Of a stretch of DNA of 18,174 bases, positions 6,609 through 15,192 are shown one piece after another. The stretch spans positions 1 through 18,174 of the forward strand of contig DASWOJ010000258.1 in the NCBI GenBank assembly GCA_036398775.1. The letters run 5' to 3'. Positions within the stretch are counted from its first letter, which is position 1. Each line of letters starts with the position of its first letter. The stretch is from DASWOJ01 sp036398775 (lineage in GTDB: Bacteria > Pseudomonadota > Alphaproteobacteria > Acetobacterales > Acetobacteraceae). The notes beneath the pieces are model-generated. The model had not been told where the DNA came from and ran no database searches. It saw only the letters and a program-made list of their open reading frames with translations. The position numbers were made by a program, and so were the translations under genes.

Positions 6609-7082
6609 TTAAACGGTCCGCACGCCGTCGCTGCCTGCTCTCCCGGCCGTAGGTGCTGACCCCGACAACCTATCACGCAACAGGGCAAGGGCAGCGCGCG
6701 CAAGCGTTGTGTTCCGCCCCGCCCGCGGCGGGTCCCCGGCGGCAGACGTGAACAGGCCATCAGCGTTGCCGGTCCCGGGCACCTCCACCATGGCCCAGCC
6801 CGCAAACACCCGCTCCTGGGCTTCCGAGAAATCATGCAGCACGACCCGGCGGTGGCGCAGGTCGCGGCAGATGCGTTCGAACGTCGCCTCCAGCTTGCCG
6901 ACGTTACCCTCCAGCGCCTGAATGAAGAGGCCGTCCACGAACAGCAGCGCACCGGTCAAGCCGTCGCGTTCGTTCCGGTGCCGCGCCGCAGCGACGATCG
7001 AGGTCACCTGGCCCCTGACGTCGGTCTCCGTCCCGGTAATCAGGCTTTCGCTTTGATACAACAAGCGGTGGAACCGCATCAT
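6609..7082 (-). CDS. Stand-alone BLUF-domain blue-light sensor
   Basis: This 157-residue protein binds FAD and senses blue light. The BLUF domain fills residues 3 to about 101, with flavin-pocket Y9 (LLYQS), N37, Q55 (FIQALEG) and W96/M98 (GWAMVEV). The N-Q-W-M spacing equals that of AppA (N45, Q63, W104, M106). The gap from Tyr to Asn is 28 residues, 4 longer than in short BLUF proteins, implying a longer loop after strand 1. The last 55 or so residues are an Ala/Arg-rich tail of no known domain, possibly a helix for partner contact. The ATG at 7082 overlaps the stop of the upstream GGDEF-EAL gene by 4 nt, so the two are translationally coupled, which suggests the sensor regulates that enzyme. 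A second ATG directly follows at 7079. Confidence 0.92.
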   Translation of the reverse strand: MMRFHRLLYQSESLITGTETDVRGQVTSIVAAARHRNERDGLTGALLFVDGLFIQALEGNVGKLEATFERICRDLRHRRVVLHDFSEAQERVFAGWAMVEVPGTGNADGLFTSAAGDPPRAGRNTTLARAALALLRDRLSGSAPTAGRAGSDGVRTV

Positions 7083-9442
7083 GCCGCCACCGCGTCGGCT
7101 GCGAACACCGCAACCAGCTTGTCTTGCGGCACCGGAGGGCTGAACAAGAAGCCCTGCGCCTGGCTGCATCCCTCAGACGTGACGAAGCGCATCTGCGCCG
7201 CCGTTTCCACGCCCTCCGCCGTGATCGCCATGCCCAGGCTCGTGCCCATCGTCACGACTGCACGCAGGATCGCGGCGCAGCCGGCATCGCCCGGAATTTG
7301 CCTGATAAAGGACTGGTCAATCTTGATCTTGTCGAACGGATACTGCCGAAGGTAGCCGAGCGACGAGTATCCCGTCCCAAAATCATCCAGCGCGATGCGT
7401 ATGCCCAGCGCGTGCAGGCGACCCAGCATGTCCAGCGTCGCCGCCACGTCTTGCAGCAGCACGCTCTCGGTGACTTCCAGTTCCAGCCGCGACCCCGGCA
7501 GGCCGGTGTCCCTGAGGATGCCGGCCACCATCTCAGCCAGCTTCGGGTCGCGCACTTGGACCGGCGACAGGTTGACGGCAACCCGCAAGTCGGACGGCCA
7601 GTCCAGGGCATCGCGGCAGGCGGTGAGCAAGACCCACTCGCCAAGGCCGACGATCAACCCGGTTTCCTCCGCGACGGGGATGAACTCGCCCGGGGACACC
7701 ATGCCGCCCGCCGGGTCGCGCCAGCGCAGCAGCGCCTCGGCCCCGTCGTAGGCGCCGGTGCGGGTGTTGATCTGCGGCTGATAATGAACCTCGAACTCGC
7801 CGCGCTGCACGGCCCGGCGCAGGCCCGATTCCAGGGTACGGCGGGCCTGCACCCGGGCGTCCATCTCCGGCTCGAACAGGCGGTAGGTGCCCCTTCCGTC
7901 ATCCTTGGCGCGCAACAGCGCTATGCCGGCGTGGCGCCCCAGCGTGCAAGGATCAGCCCCGTCATTGGGATGCAGTGCCACGCCGACGCTTGCGCCGATG
8001 TCGAGCACGCGGCCATTGATGAGGTAGGGCCGGGACAGCAGATCAACGATCAGTTCCGCGAGATGGTGCACGCGTTCCGCCGATCCCAGGCCCTCCGCCA
8101 TCAGCGTGAACTCATCACCGCCCAGGCGTGCAACGAAGTCGCCTTCCCGCAGGATCGCCCGCAGCCGGCCTGCCACCCGCTGCAGCAGGTCGTCTCCCGT
8201 CTCATGCCCGAACAGGTCATTCACGACCTTGAACCGGTCGAGGTTGAGCTCAATGAGCGCAAAGCCGCCATCTCCTGCCCGGTGCGATGCGCAGCGGGCT
8301 GCCAGGACGGCGTTATAACGTGCGCGGTTCGGCAGATCCGTCAGCGTGTCCGTGAAGGCCAGGCGGCGCAACTCCTGTTCCGACCGCAAGCGTCCGCGCT
8401 GGTCGCGCACTGCGACGACCAGGTGCGGGCGCCGGTCTAGCGTCACCGTCTGCGCAATCACCCGAACCGGAATGGCCTCGTCCGCCAGTTGCAGCTCCGC
8501 CTCCGCTTCGCAGCCAAGCGGCACAGTTTCCGGCGTGCAGCCCGGCAGCAGCGCATCCAGGCCGCATCCGAGGTAGGACTTCCATGGATTGGGCAGCAGC
8601 CGGGCCAGGCTGCTGTTCACGCCGATGATCTTGTCCCCGTCCAGGATCAGCAAACCCTCCAGCGCGATGTCGGCCAGGTCGCAGATGCGCTGCCGCTCCG
8701 CACGGCTGCGCCGCTCTGCGCCCAAATGCAGACGCTGCGCCAAGAGCACCAGGCCCAGGATCACCAGCGCCGCCTGCGATACGAGAACAAACAGCACGGT
8801 GGTGGGCAGCGCCCAGGCCGGCAGCGCCACGCCGGGATCATAGGCCGCCGTCAGCGCTGCCATGCCGGTAAGATGCGTGCCAAGCACAGCAGCCGCTATC
8901 AGCGCCGTGGGAACCCATATCGCAGCGTGCCCGCGGCAACGATGGATCGCAACGCCTGCCATGGTGCCCAGGGCCGCCCCGATCAGGACCGATGCCGCAA
9001 CCCCGCCAAGGTCCCATCGCAAGCTGCCTGTGACCCGGTAGCCCGCCATGCCCGTATAGTGCAGCACTGCTGCGGCCAGCCCGATCACCATGCCGCCGGT
9101 GGCCCGCAACGCCAAGCCGCGCGCCTCGATCAGCAGGATATCGCCAACGGCCACAAGCACCAGAGTCACCAGATACGACACCACCGTCGGGCCAGCCAGG
9201 ACCGCCCAGGGCATCCCAGGACTGAACGCCAGCATGGCGATGAAGTGGGTGGCCCAGATGGCCGTGCTGGTAGCCGCAACCGCCGTTGCCGCCCAGGCCA
9301 GGCGCCTGCGTCCAGCCAGCGCATCCGCGGCATGGCGGCACAGCACGGCGTTCGTGTATGCGCCAAGCAGGCAAATGACGCACGCCACCGCCACCATCGC
9401 CGTGTCATGCTGGGTCGTGAGACAGGTGAGGACCGTGCGCAT
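7079..9442 (-). CDS. MHYT-PAS-GGDEF-EAL membrane c-di-GMP turnover protein
   Basis: This 787-residue protein has about seven membrane segments in residues 13-237 forming an MHYT sensor module. The three repeated motifs are WATHFIAM (63-70), LHYTGM (127-132) and THLTGM (189-194); His and Met are kept although the first Met of each motif is not. MHYT is proposed to bind metal and sense oxygen, CO or NO. A PAS-like domain follows (about 250-350), then GGDEF (about 360-525) with RLGGDEF at 439-445 and an inhibitory I-site RxxD (R432, D435). The EAL domain (about 535-780) has EALLRW (E569), VNLSP (N624), EVTES (E659), DDFGTGYSS (D686, D687), K707 and AEGVE (E743). All key residues of both catalytic domains are present, so it may both make and break c-di-GMP. 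It is the first gene of an operon with the BLUF protein. Confidence 0.94.
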   Translation of the reverse strand: MRTVLTCLTTQHDTAMVAVACVICLLGAYTNAVLCRHAADALAGRRRLAWAATAVAATSTAIWATHFIAMLAFSPGMPWAVLAGPTVVSYLVTLVLVAVGDILLIEARGLALRATGGMVIGLAAAVLHYTGMAGYRVTGSLRWDLGGVAASVLIGAALGTMAGVAIHRCRGHAAIWVPTALIAAAVLGTHLTGMAALTAAYDPGVALPAWALPTTVLFVLVSQAALVILGLVLLAQRLHLGAERRSRAERQRICDLADIALEGLLILDGDKIIGVNSSLARLLPNPWKSYLGCGLDALLPGCTPETVPLGCEAEAELQLADEAIPVRVIAQTVTLDRRPHLVVAVRDQRGRLRSEQELRRLAFTDTLTDLPNRARYNAVLAARCASHRAGDGGFALIELNLDRFKVVNDLFGHETGDDLLQRVAGRLRAILREGDFVARLGGDEFTLMAEGLGSAERVHHLAELIVDLLSRPYLINGRVLDIGASVGVALHPNDGADPCTLGRHAGIALLRAKDDGRGTYRLFEPEMDARVQARRTLESGLRRAVQRGEFEVHYQPQINTRTGAYDGAEALLRWRDPAGGMVSPGEFIPVAEETGLIVGLGEWVLLTACRDALDWPSDLRVAVNLSPVQVRDPKLAEMVAGILRDTGLPGSRLELEVTESVLLQDVAATLDMLGRLHALGIRIALDDFGTGYSSLGYLRQYPFDKIKIDQSFIRQIPGDAGCAAILRAVVTMGTSLGMAITAEGVETAAQMRFVTSEGCSQAQGFLFSPPVPQDKLVAVFAADAVAA

Positions 9443-9699
9443 ATCGAAATCCAGAGATTGATCTCACGCTATCAGATGCGGCTTGCTGAGATGTGAACAG
9501 GAATGGTGATATTTCGTCAATGAAATGAGGCGTGGCGTGCTTCCGGCCCTGCCACTCCATCCAACCAACCTAATCCGTTCCGCTACACCGCCCGACGGGC
9601 CTAATCAGTCCGCGTCCTTGTTGTCGGAGGGCGGATCGCCGGCTGCGGTTCGGACCTCGACATGCCGCACCACCAGATGATGCCGGCGCTCTCGCCTGC
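9443..9699. other. Non-coding stretch upstream of the GGDEF-EAL gene
   Basis: No supported gene is present. The part next to 9442 must carry the promoter of the minus-strand signalling operon. A TTGACG hexamer (minus strand, about 9515-9520) could be a -35 box but no good -10 is seen at the right distance. The left end of the bestrophin remnant lies just to the right of this stretch. Confidence 0.4.
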
Positions 9700-10248
9700 T
9701 GCAGCATGGACCGTACCGGCCTGAGCGCCGGGGGCAGGTTGGTTCCGCCTAACCCGTATAGCGCCTCAATGACACCACCGGCGCCATGACGCCCGCCAAT
9801 GCCAACGGCAGCAGCAGGCAGAACAGCCAAGCCGTGCGCTACTGCAGCAGCAGCGGGCAGGCGAACGGCATCGGTGTCGCCCGGGTGCGCCCGCACGCCG
9901 CCTATGCGCTGCAAAGGCCGGCGATGCGTCCCTTCGGCGTGACAAGGCAGATCGCGTTGACCTGACGCCGCCGTAGGCACTTCCCAAGCTCCGCCGCCGC
10001 CAAGCGCAGGAGCGCGTTGTGCAACTTGGTCCGACCGCTCACACGCTACGCCTTCTCCGGCGATGGCTAGGGCCGCGCTGCGGCATCCGGTCCTGGATGC
10101 GGAGCCGCGCCATGGGCCTGATAGGGTGCGCCAGGGTGACGGCGGCAGAGATCACGGCGACGACAATGCACAGCGCAATCATTGGGATAACGGAACCGCG
10201 CAGGGTAAACCGCAGGCCGAGCGCGCTCGGACGGAAGTAGACGATCAT
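9700..10248 (-). pseudogene. Decayed bestrophin-family (UPF0187-like) ion channel gene
   Basis: Pieces of a bestrophin-type membrane protein appear in order on the minus strand but in different frames. The N-terminus is intact: from an ATG at 10248, MIVYFRPSALGLRFTLRGS followed by VIP and a hydrophobic helix, as in bacterial bestrophins. Later come an ALAI fragment and a piece reading LRRRQVNAIC. Then ATPMPFACPLLLQ is followed by an in-frame TAG at 9841-9839, and RTAWLFCLLLPLALAG and a TAG at 9751-9749. The match to the family's TPIPF..SLLLHRTAYLFCLLLPFGL block is clear. The last fragment, YGLGGTNLPPAL, is in another frame. The remnant is about 550 bp against roughly 900 bp for a full gene, so it has stops, frameshifts and internal deletions. 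The left border is approximate. Confidence 0.8.
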
Positions 10249-10396
10249 GGCCAGCGCCATAAAGCCGGGGCGACCACGGCCAAGATGGCAGGTTAGGGAA
10301 GTGCCGCCGTCCTAACAGCAGCCTCCGCCGCCGAGCCGCTGTTGCCGGGAAGGCAGCAACCCGGCAATCCCTTTGCAAGCTGCCTGATCGTCGCCC
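10249..10396. other. Intergenic spacer between ppdK and the bestrophin remnant
   Basis: No gene is present. It holds the 3' flank of ppdK, including the hairpin at 10342-10367, and whatever once served as the upstream region of the bestrophin gene. Confidence 0.5.
10342..10367 (-). terminator. Candidate terminator hairpin downstream of ppdK
   Basis: TTGCCGGG (10342-10349) and CCCGGCAA (10360-10367) are perfect 8-nt inverted repeats with a 10-nt loop, about 30 nt beyond the ppdK stop codon in the direction of transcription. No T-tract follows. It is the best candidate for the end of the glyQ-glyS-ppdK transcript. Confidence 0.45.
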
Positions 10397-13066
10397 TTAG
10401 GCCGTCCGGTCCACCCCAACCCCCAATGCCGCCTGCGCCGCCGCCAACCGGGCCACCGGCACCCGGTAAGGGCTGCAAGACACGTAATCCAGCCCAACTT
10501 CCTCGCAGAACGCGATGCTCGCCGGGTCCCCCCCGTGCTCGCCGCAAATTCCCATCTTCAGCTTGTTCTTGGTATGCCGCCCCTTCTCGGCCGCCATCCG
10601 CACCATCGCCCCCACGCCCTCGATATCAATGGATACGAAGGGGTCCTTCGGCAGTATCCCCGCATCCACATACGCCGGCAGGAACCGCCCGGCGTCGTCG
10701 CGCGACAGCCCGAACACCGTCTGCGTCAGGTCGTTGGTCCCGAACGAGAAGAAGTCCGCGATCTCCGCGATCTTGTCCGCCACCAGCACGGCGCGCGGCA
10801 GCTCGATCATCGTGCCCACCAGATACTCGATGCTCTGCCCCTGCTCCTGGAACACAGCCGCGGCCACCTTGTCCACCAGCGCCCGGGTGATCTCCAACTC
10901 GCGCCGGGTGCCGATCAGCGGGATCATCACCTCCGGCACCGGCGCCTCCCCGGTCTCACGCGCCGCCGCAATCGCCCCCTCGAAAATGGCCCGGGCCTGC
11001 ATCTCGTAAATCTCGGGGAACGTGATCCCCAGGCGGCATCCGCGATGCCCCAGCATCGGGTTCGCCTCCGACAACTCCGCCGCCCGGCGCCGCACATATT
11101 CCAGGTCTTGGCCCGAAGCCGCCGCCACGTCCGCCAGCTCGTTCTCCGCATGCGGCAGGAACTCATGCAGCGGCGGGTCCAGCAATCGGATCGTTACCGG
11201 CAGCCCGTGCATGATCCGGAACAGGTCGATGAAATCCCCGCGCTGGAACGGCAGCAGCTTATCCAGCGCCGCCCGGCGTCCACGCAAGTCGTCCGCCATG
11301 ATCATCTGCCGCACCGCGCCGATCCGCTCCGGCGCAAAGAACATGTGCTCCGTCCGGCACAGCCCGATGCCCTCCGCCCCGAACTTGCGCGCAGTCTCGG
11401 CGTCCAGCGGCGTCTCGGCATTCGTCCGCACGCCCAACCGGCGCACCTCGTCCGCCCAGCCCATCAACGTGGCAAAGTCGCCGGACATGCTCGGCTCGAT
11501 CATCGCCACCGAACCGGAGAACACCTCGCCCGTCGCCCCGTCCAGGGTCATCATTTCCCCGGCGCGTATGGTCTTTCCCCCGGCTGACAGGGTCTGCGCC
11601 CCATAGTCCACGCTGATCCCGCCTGCCCCCGCCACGCAGGGCCGGCCCATGCCGCGCGCCACCACCGCCGCATGGCTCGTCATGCCGCCGCGGGTCGTCA
11701 GGATCCCACGCGCCGCGTGCATCCCGTGTATGTCCTCCGGACTCGTCTCGATGCGGACCAGCACCACCGACTCGCCCTTGGCCGAGCGCATCTCCGCCTC
11801 GTCCGAGTTGAATACCGCAACCCCCGACGCCGCCCCGGGGCTGGCCGGCAGCCCCTTGCCGAACAGGTTGCGCGGCGCCTTGGGGTCCAGCGTCGGATGC
11901 AGCAACTGATCGAGCGACGCCGGGTTGACCCGCTTCACCGCCTCGCGGCGGTCAATCAGCCCGGCCTCCGCCATCTCCACCGCAATCCTCAGGCTTGCGG
12001 CAGCCGTGCGCTTGCCGCTACGGGTTTGCAGCATATACAGCTTGTTCTGCTGCACCGTGAACTCGATGTCCTGCATGTCGAGATAGTGCTGCTCCAGCGT
12101 TTGCCGTACCTTCACCAGGTCGCCATAGGCGCTGGGCAGCGCCTCCTCCATGCTGACCTCGCCAGGGTGCGCGCGCAGCTTGGACAGCGGTTGCGGCGTC
12201 CTTATCCCCGCCACCACGTCCTCACCCTGCGCGTTCACCAGGAACTCGCCATAGAAGATGTTCTCGCCCGTGCTGGGATCGCGGGTGAAGCATACGCCGG
12301 TGGCGCAATCCTGCCCCATGTTGCCGAACACCATCGCTTGCACGTTGACGGCGGTGCCCCAGGTCGCGGGGATGTCGTGCAGCCGGCGATACGTGTTGGC
12401 GCGCGGGTTCATCCAGGACCCGAACACCGCGCCGACCGCCCCCCAAAGCTGCTCCCACGGGTCCATCGGGAAGGGCGCCCCGCGCTCCTTCGCCACCATC
12501 TCCTTGTATTCGGCGACTACCGCCTGCCAGTGCTCCGGCGACAGCGCCGTATCCTCGATCACCCCCGCATCCAGCTTGGCGTTCTCGATGATCTCCTCGA
12601 ACCGGTGGTGGTCAACGCCCAGCACGACCGAGCCATACATCTGGATGAACCGCCGGTAGCTGTCCCAGGCGAACCGGGAGTCGCCGCTGGCTGCCTCCAG
12701 CCCGCGCACCGTCTCGTCGTTCAAGCCGAGGTTCAGCACCGTGTCCATCATCCCCGGCATGGACACCCGCGCGCCGGACCGCACGCTGACCAGCAGCGGC
12801 GAGGCTGCGTCGCCGAACTTCAGCCCAACGGCCTTCTCCACCAGCGCCAGCGCAGCGCGCACCTGGGCATCCAGGTCGTCCGGATACTTCCGATCATTGT
12901 CGTAATATGCCGTGCACAGCGCGGTCGTGATGGTGAAGCCCGGCGGCACCGGCAGGCCGATCGTGGCCATCTCCGCCAGGTTGGCGCCCTTGCCGCCCAG
13001 GAGGTTCCGCATGTCCGCCCGGCCCTCGTCGTGTCCGGCGCCAAAGCTATAAACCCACTTGGTCAT
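10397..13066 (-). CDS. ppdK: Pyruvate, phosphate dikinase
   Basis: This enzyme interconverts pyruvate + ATP + phosphate and phosphoenolpyruvate + AMP + pyrophosphate in the cytoplasm. The protein has 889 residues, typical of the bacterial enzyme. The ATP-grasp N-terminal domain includes GGKGANLAEM (24-33) and SVRSGA (94-99), with QTRSGKRTA at 347-355. The phospho-carrier domain has the catalytic His in GGMTSHAAVVARGMG (H465), with the adjacent Thr463 that is the regulatory phosphorylation site in homologues. The C-terminal PEP/pyruvate barrel ends with GICGEHGGDP, where C841 is the proton donor, and SCSPYRVP. The ATG overlaps the glyS stop by 4 nt and has AGGA 5 nt upstream inside the glyS end. 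The glyS-ppdK order is common in Alphaproteobacteria. No defect is seen. Confidence 0.98.
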   Translation of the reverse strand: MTKWVYSFGAGHDEGRADMRNLLGGKGANLAEMATIGLPVPPGFTITTALCTAYYDNDRKYPDDLDAQVRAALALVEKAVGLKFGDAASPLLVSVRSGARVSMPGMMDTVLNLGLNDETVRGLEAASGDSRFAWDSYRRFIQMYGSVVLGVDHHRFEEIIENAKLDAGVIEDTALSPEHWQAVVAEYKEMVAKERGAPFPMDPWEQLWGAVGAVFGSWMNPRANTYRRLHDIPATWGTAVNVQAMVFGNMGQDCATGVCFTRDPSTGENIFYGEFLVNAQGEDVVAGIRTPQPLSKLRAHPGEVSMEEALPSAYGDLVKVRQTLEQHYLDMQDIEFTVQQNKLYMLQTRSGKRTAAASLRIAVEMAEAGLIDRREAVKRVNPASLDQLLHPTLDPKAPRNLFGKGLPASPGAASGVAVFNSDEAEMRSAKGESVVLVRIETSPEDIHGMHAARGILTTRGGMTSHAAVVARGMGRPCVAGAGGISVDYGAQTLSAGGKTIRAGEMMTLDGATGEVFSGSVAMIEPSMSGDFATLMGWADEVRRLGVRTNAETPLDAETARKFGAEGIGLCRTEHMFFAPERIGAVRQMIMADDLRGRRAALDKLLPFQRGDFIDLFRIMHGLPVTIRLLDPPLHEFLPHAENELADVAAASGQDLEYVRRRAAELSEANPMLGHRGCRLGITFPEIYEMQARAIFEGAIAAARETGEAPVPEVMIPLIGTRRELEITRALVDKVAAAVFQEQGQSIEYLVGTMIELPRAVLVADKIAEIADFFSFGTNDLTQTVFGLSRDDAGRFLPAYVDAGILPKDPFVSIDIEGVGAMVRMAAEKGRHTKNKLKMGICGEHGGDPASIAFCEEVGLDYVSCSPYRVPVARLAAAQAALGVGVDRTA

Positions 13067-15135
13067 GTTTCCTGGCCTTCAATCTGGGAGAAGTCGGCAG
13101 CACGGCCCATTGCCGCGGGCACGCGGGCAAGCAGGCGCAAACGGTTCCGCCGCAGCGCCGGATCGGGCGCGTTGACCGTTACCTTGTCGAAAAATGCGTC
13201 AAGAGTTTGACGCAGCGCAGCAAGAGCTGTCATTGCATCAGCATAGCGTTCGGCAGCAATGCTGGTTTCCACCGCAGGTTCCGCCGCGTCCAGCGCCGCC
13301 GACAGCGCCTGCTCTTCCATCTGCTGCAGCAGCGCCGGGTCTGGCGGCCCGGCATGAGGGCCATCGCGCTTGTCCTCGATCCGCAGGATGTTGGCGGCCC
13401 GCCGGCTCGCGGTCAGCAGGTTGGCGCCATCCGGCGTGGCAAGAAACGCGGCTACCGCGTCCGTCCGCGCCAGCAGCCGGGTGATATCGTCATCCGCCCC
13501 GGCAGCGAACACCGCCGCCAGCACGTCATGCCGCGCCCCCTCGGCCCGCAACTGCACCCGCAGCCGGTCGGCGATGAACGCCAGCAGCGCATCCGCCGGC
13601 ACCGGAGCCGGCAGCCCGTGCCCGGCAGCGCCGAACAACGCCCGCAGCGGCAGCCGCAGCCGATTTTCCCGCACGATGCGTATGACCCCCAGCGCAGCCC
13701 GGCGCAACGCGTAGGGATCACCCGACCCCGTCGGCACCTCGCCCACCGCAAAGAACGCCGCCAGCTGATCCAGCTTATCCGCCAGCGCCACCGCAACCGC
13801 CACCGGCTCGGACGGCACCGGATCGCCCGGCCCCTTCGGCGCATAATGGTCCCGCACGGCGTCCGCCACCCGGGCGTCCTCCCCATCGTACCGGGCGTAG
13901 TAGCCGCCCATGATCCCCTGCAACTCCGGGAACTCGCCGACCATGCCAGCCGTCAAGTCCGCCTTGGCCAGCAGCGCCGCACGCGCGGCCAGGTCCGGGT
14001 CGGCGCCAACATGCGGCGCGACCTGCCGCGCCAGAGCCTCGATGCGCCGGACCCGCGCCCCCTGGCTGCCAAGCTTCGCATGGAACGTAGCGCCCTCCAG
14101 CGCCGCCACCCGGTCCGCCAGCTTCGTACGCCGGTCCAGGTCCCAGAAATGCCGGGCGTCGCTGAACCGTGCCCGCAGCACGCGCTCATTGCCCGCAACA
14201 ATGGCCGTGCCGCCGTCCACCGCTTCGATATTGGCAGCAAACGCGAACCGGGGTGCTGCAACGCCATCCGTGGTCCGCAGCGCAAAGTATCGCTGGTTCA
14301 CCCGCATGCTGACCTGCATCACCTCGGCCGGCAGGTCCATGTATGCCTGGTCTATCCGCCCCAGCAACGGCACCGGCCATTCCACCAGCCCGGCCACTTC
14401 GTCCAGCAGCCCGTCATCGGGCACGACCTGCAACCCCTCCGCCGCGGCCAGGGCGGCCACCCCCTCCTGCACCAGCCGGCGCCGCTCGCCTGCGGCAGGA
14501 ATCACCCGGCGCGCACGCAGGCCATCATGCCACTCCGGGAACGACGACACGATAAAGGCGCCCGGAGCATGGAAGCGGTGCCCCTCCGTCTCATCGGATG
14601 ACAGCAGGCCATGCCCGTCATCCCCGCCAGCTGCCAACCCGCTATCCGCCAACCCGAACGGCACGACCCGCCCATCCAGCAGGCACAAAATGCGCCGCAG
14701 CGGGCGCACCCACGTGAAGCCGCTGCCGCTGCCCCACCGCATGGATTTCGGCCAGGGAAACCGGCGCAGCAACGGCGGCATGGCATCGGCGACCAGCGAC
14801 GCAGCCTCGACCGCCGGGCTGGCCTTCGTCAGCACCCAGTAATCCCCCTCCTGCGCCACTTGGTCCCGGGCAGCGCCATGCTTGCGCAGGAAGCCAGCCA
14901 GGGCCGCCTCCGGAGCCGACGCCCGCGGACCCCGCTCCACGATGCTGCTTGCGGGCAGGGAGGCCTGCACGTCGGCAACCAGCGCGATCCGCCGTGGTCC
15001 ATAGAAGGTTTGCACCCCCTCCGGCTTCAGGGCGGCAAGCGCCTCCGTCAGCAGCCGCGCCAAGTCGTCGGCCGCGCGCGCCTGCATCCGGGCGGGAATT
15101 TCCTCGCTGAACAGCTCCAGCAGCAGTTCCGGCAT
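13063..15135 (-). CDS. glyS: Glycine-tRNA ligase beta subunit
   Basis: This is the beta subunit of the alpha2-beta2 type glycyl-tRNA synthetase, which contributes tRNA recognition while the alpha subunit carries the catalytic site. It has 690 residues, the usual length. The family N-terminus MPELLLELFSEEIPARMQ is obvious, as are GPRRIAL (46-52), MRVNQRYFAL, and the C-terminal part with the HD-like and anticodon-binding regions ending near AFFDKVTVN. The gene starts 57 nt after the glyQ stop. It overlaps ppdK by the ATGA at its end. Confidence 0.97.
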   Translation of the reverse strand: MPELLLELFSEEIPARMQARAADDLARLLTEALAALKPEGVQTFYGPRRIALVADVQASLPASSIVERGPRASAPEAALAGFLRKHGAARDQVAQEGDYWVLTKASPAVEAASLVADAMPPLLRRFPWPKSMRWGSGSGFTWVRPLRRILCLLDGRVVPFGLADSGLAAGGDDGHGLLSSDETEGHRFHAPGAFIVSSFPEWHDGLRARRVIPAAGERRRLVQEGVAALAAAEGLQVVPDDGLLDEVAGLVEWPVPLLGRIDQAYMDLPAEVMQVSMRVNQRYFALRTTDGVAAPRFAFAANIEAVDGGTAIVAGNERVLRARFSDARHFWDLDRRTKLADRVAALEGATFHAKLGSQGARVRRIEALARQVAPHVGADPDLAARAALLAKADLTAGMVGEFPELQGIMGGYYARYDGEDARVADAVRDHYAPKGPGDPVPSEPVAVAVALADKLDQLAAFFAVGEVPTGSGDPYALRRAALGVIRIVRENRLRLPLRALFGAAGHGLPAPVPADALLAFIADRLRVQLRAEGARHDVLAAVFAAGADDDITRLLARTDAVAAFLATPDGANLLTASRRAANILRIEDKRDGPHAGPPDPALLQQMEEQALSAALDAAEPAVETSIAAERYADAMTALAALRQTLDAFFDKVTVNAPDPALRRNRLRLLARVPAAMGRAADFSQIEGQET

Positions 15136-15192
15136 GGCTAAGGCGCCGCCTGCGACGTGCCTGGCATGAGCGGAACGAACATGCGGCCCAAA

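Noticed and set aside
9570..9987. Two small minus-strand open frames (136 and 73 codons)
   Set aside because: They overlap in different frames across the bestrophin remnant. The homologous blocks show they are pieces of a broken gene, not separate genes.
11672..13210. 512-codon plus-strand open frame opposite ppdK
   Set aside because: It is His/Arg/Gln-rich shadow coding opposite a complete ppdK, with no ribosome-binding site or motif.
13207..14842. Two long plus-strand open frames opposite glyS
   Set aside because: They are antisense to a full-length essential gene and have compositional signs of shadow frames.
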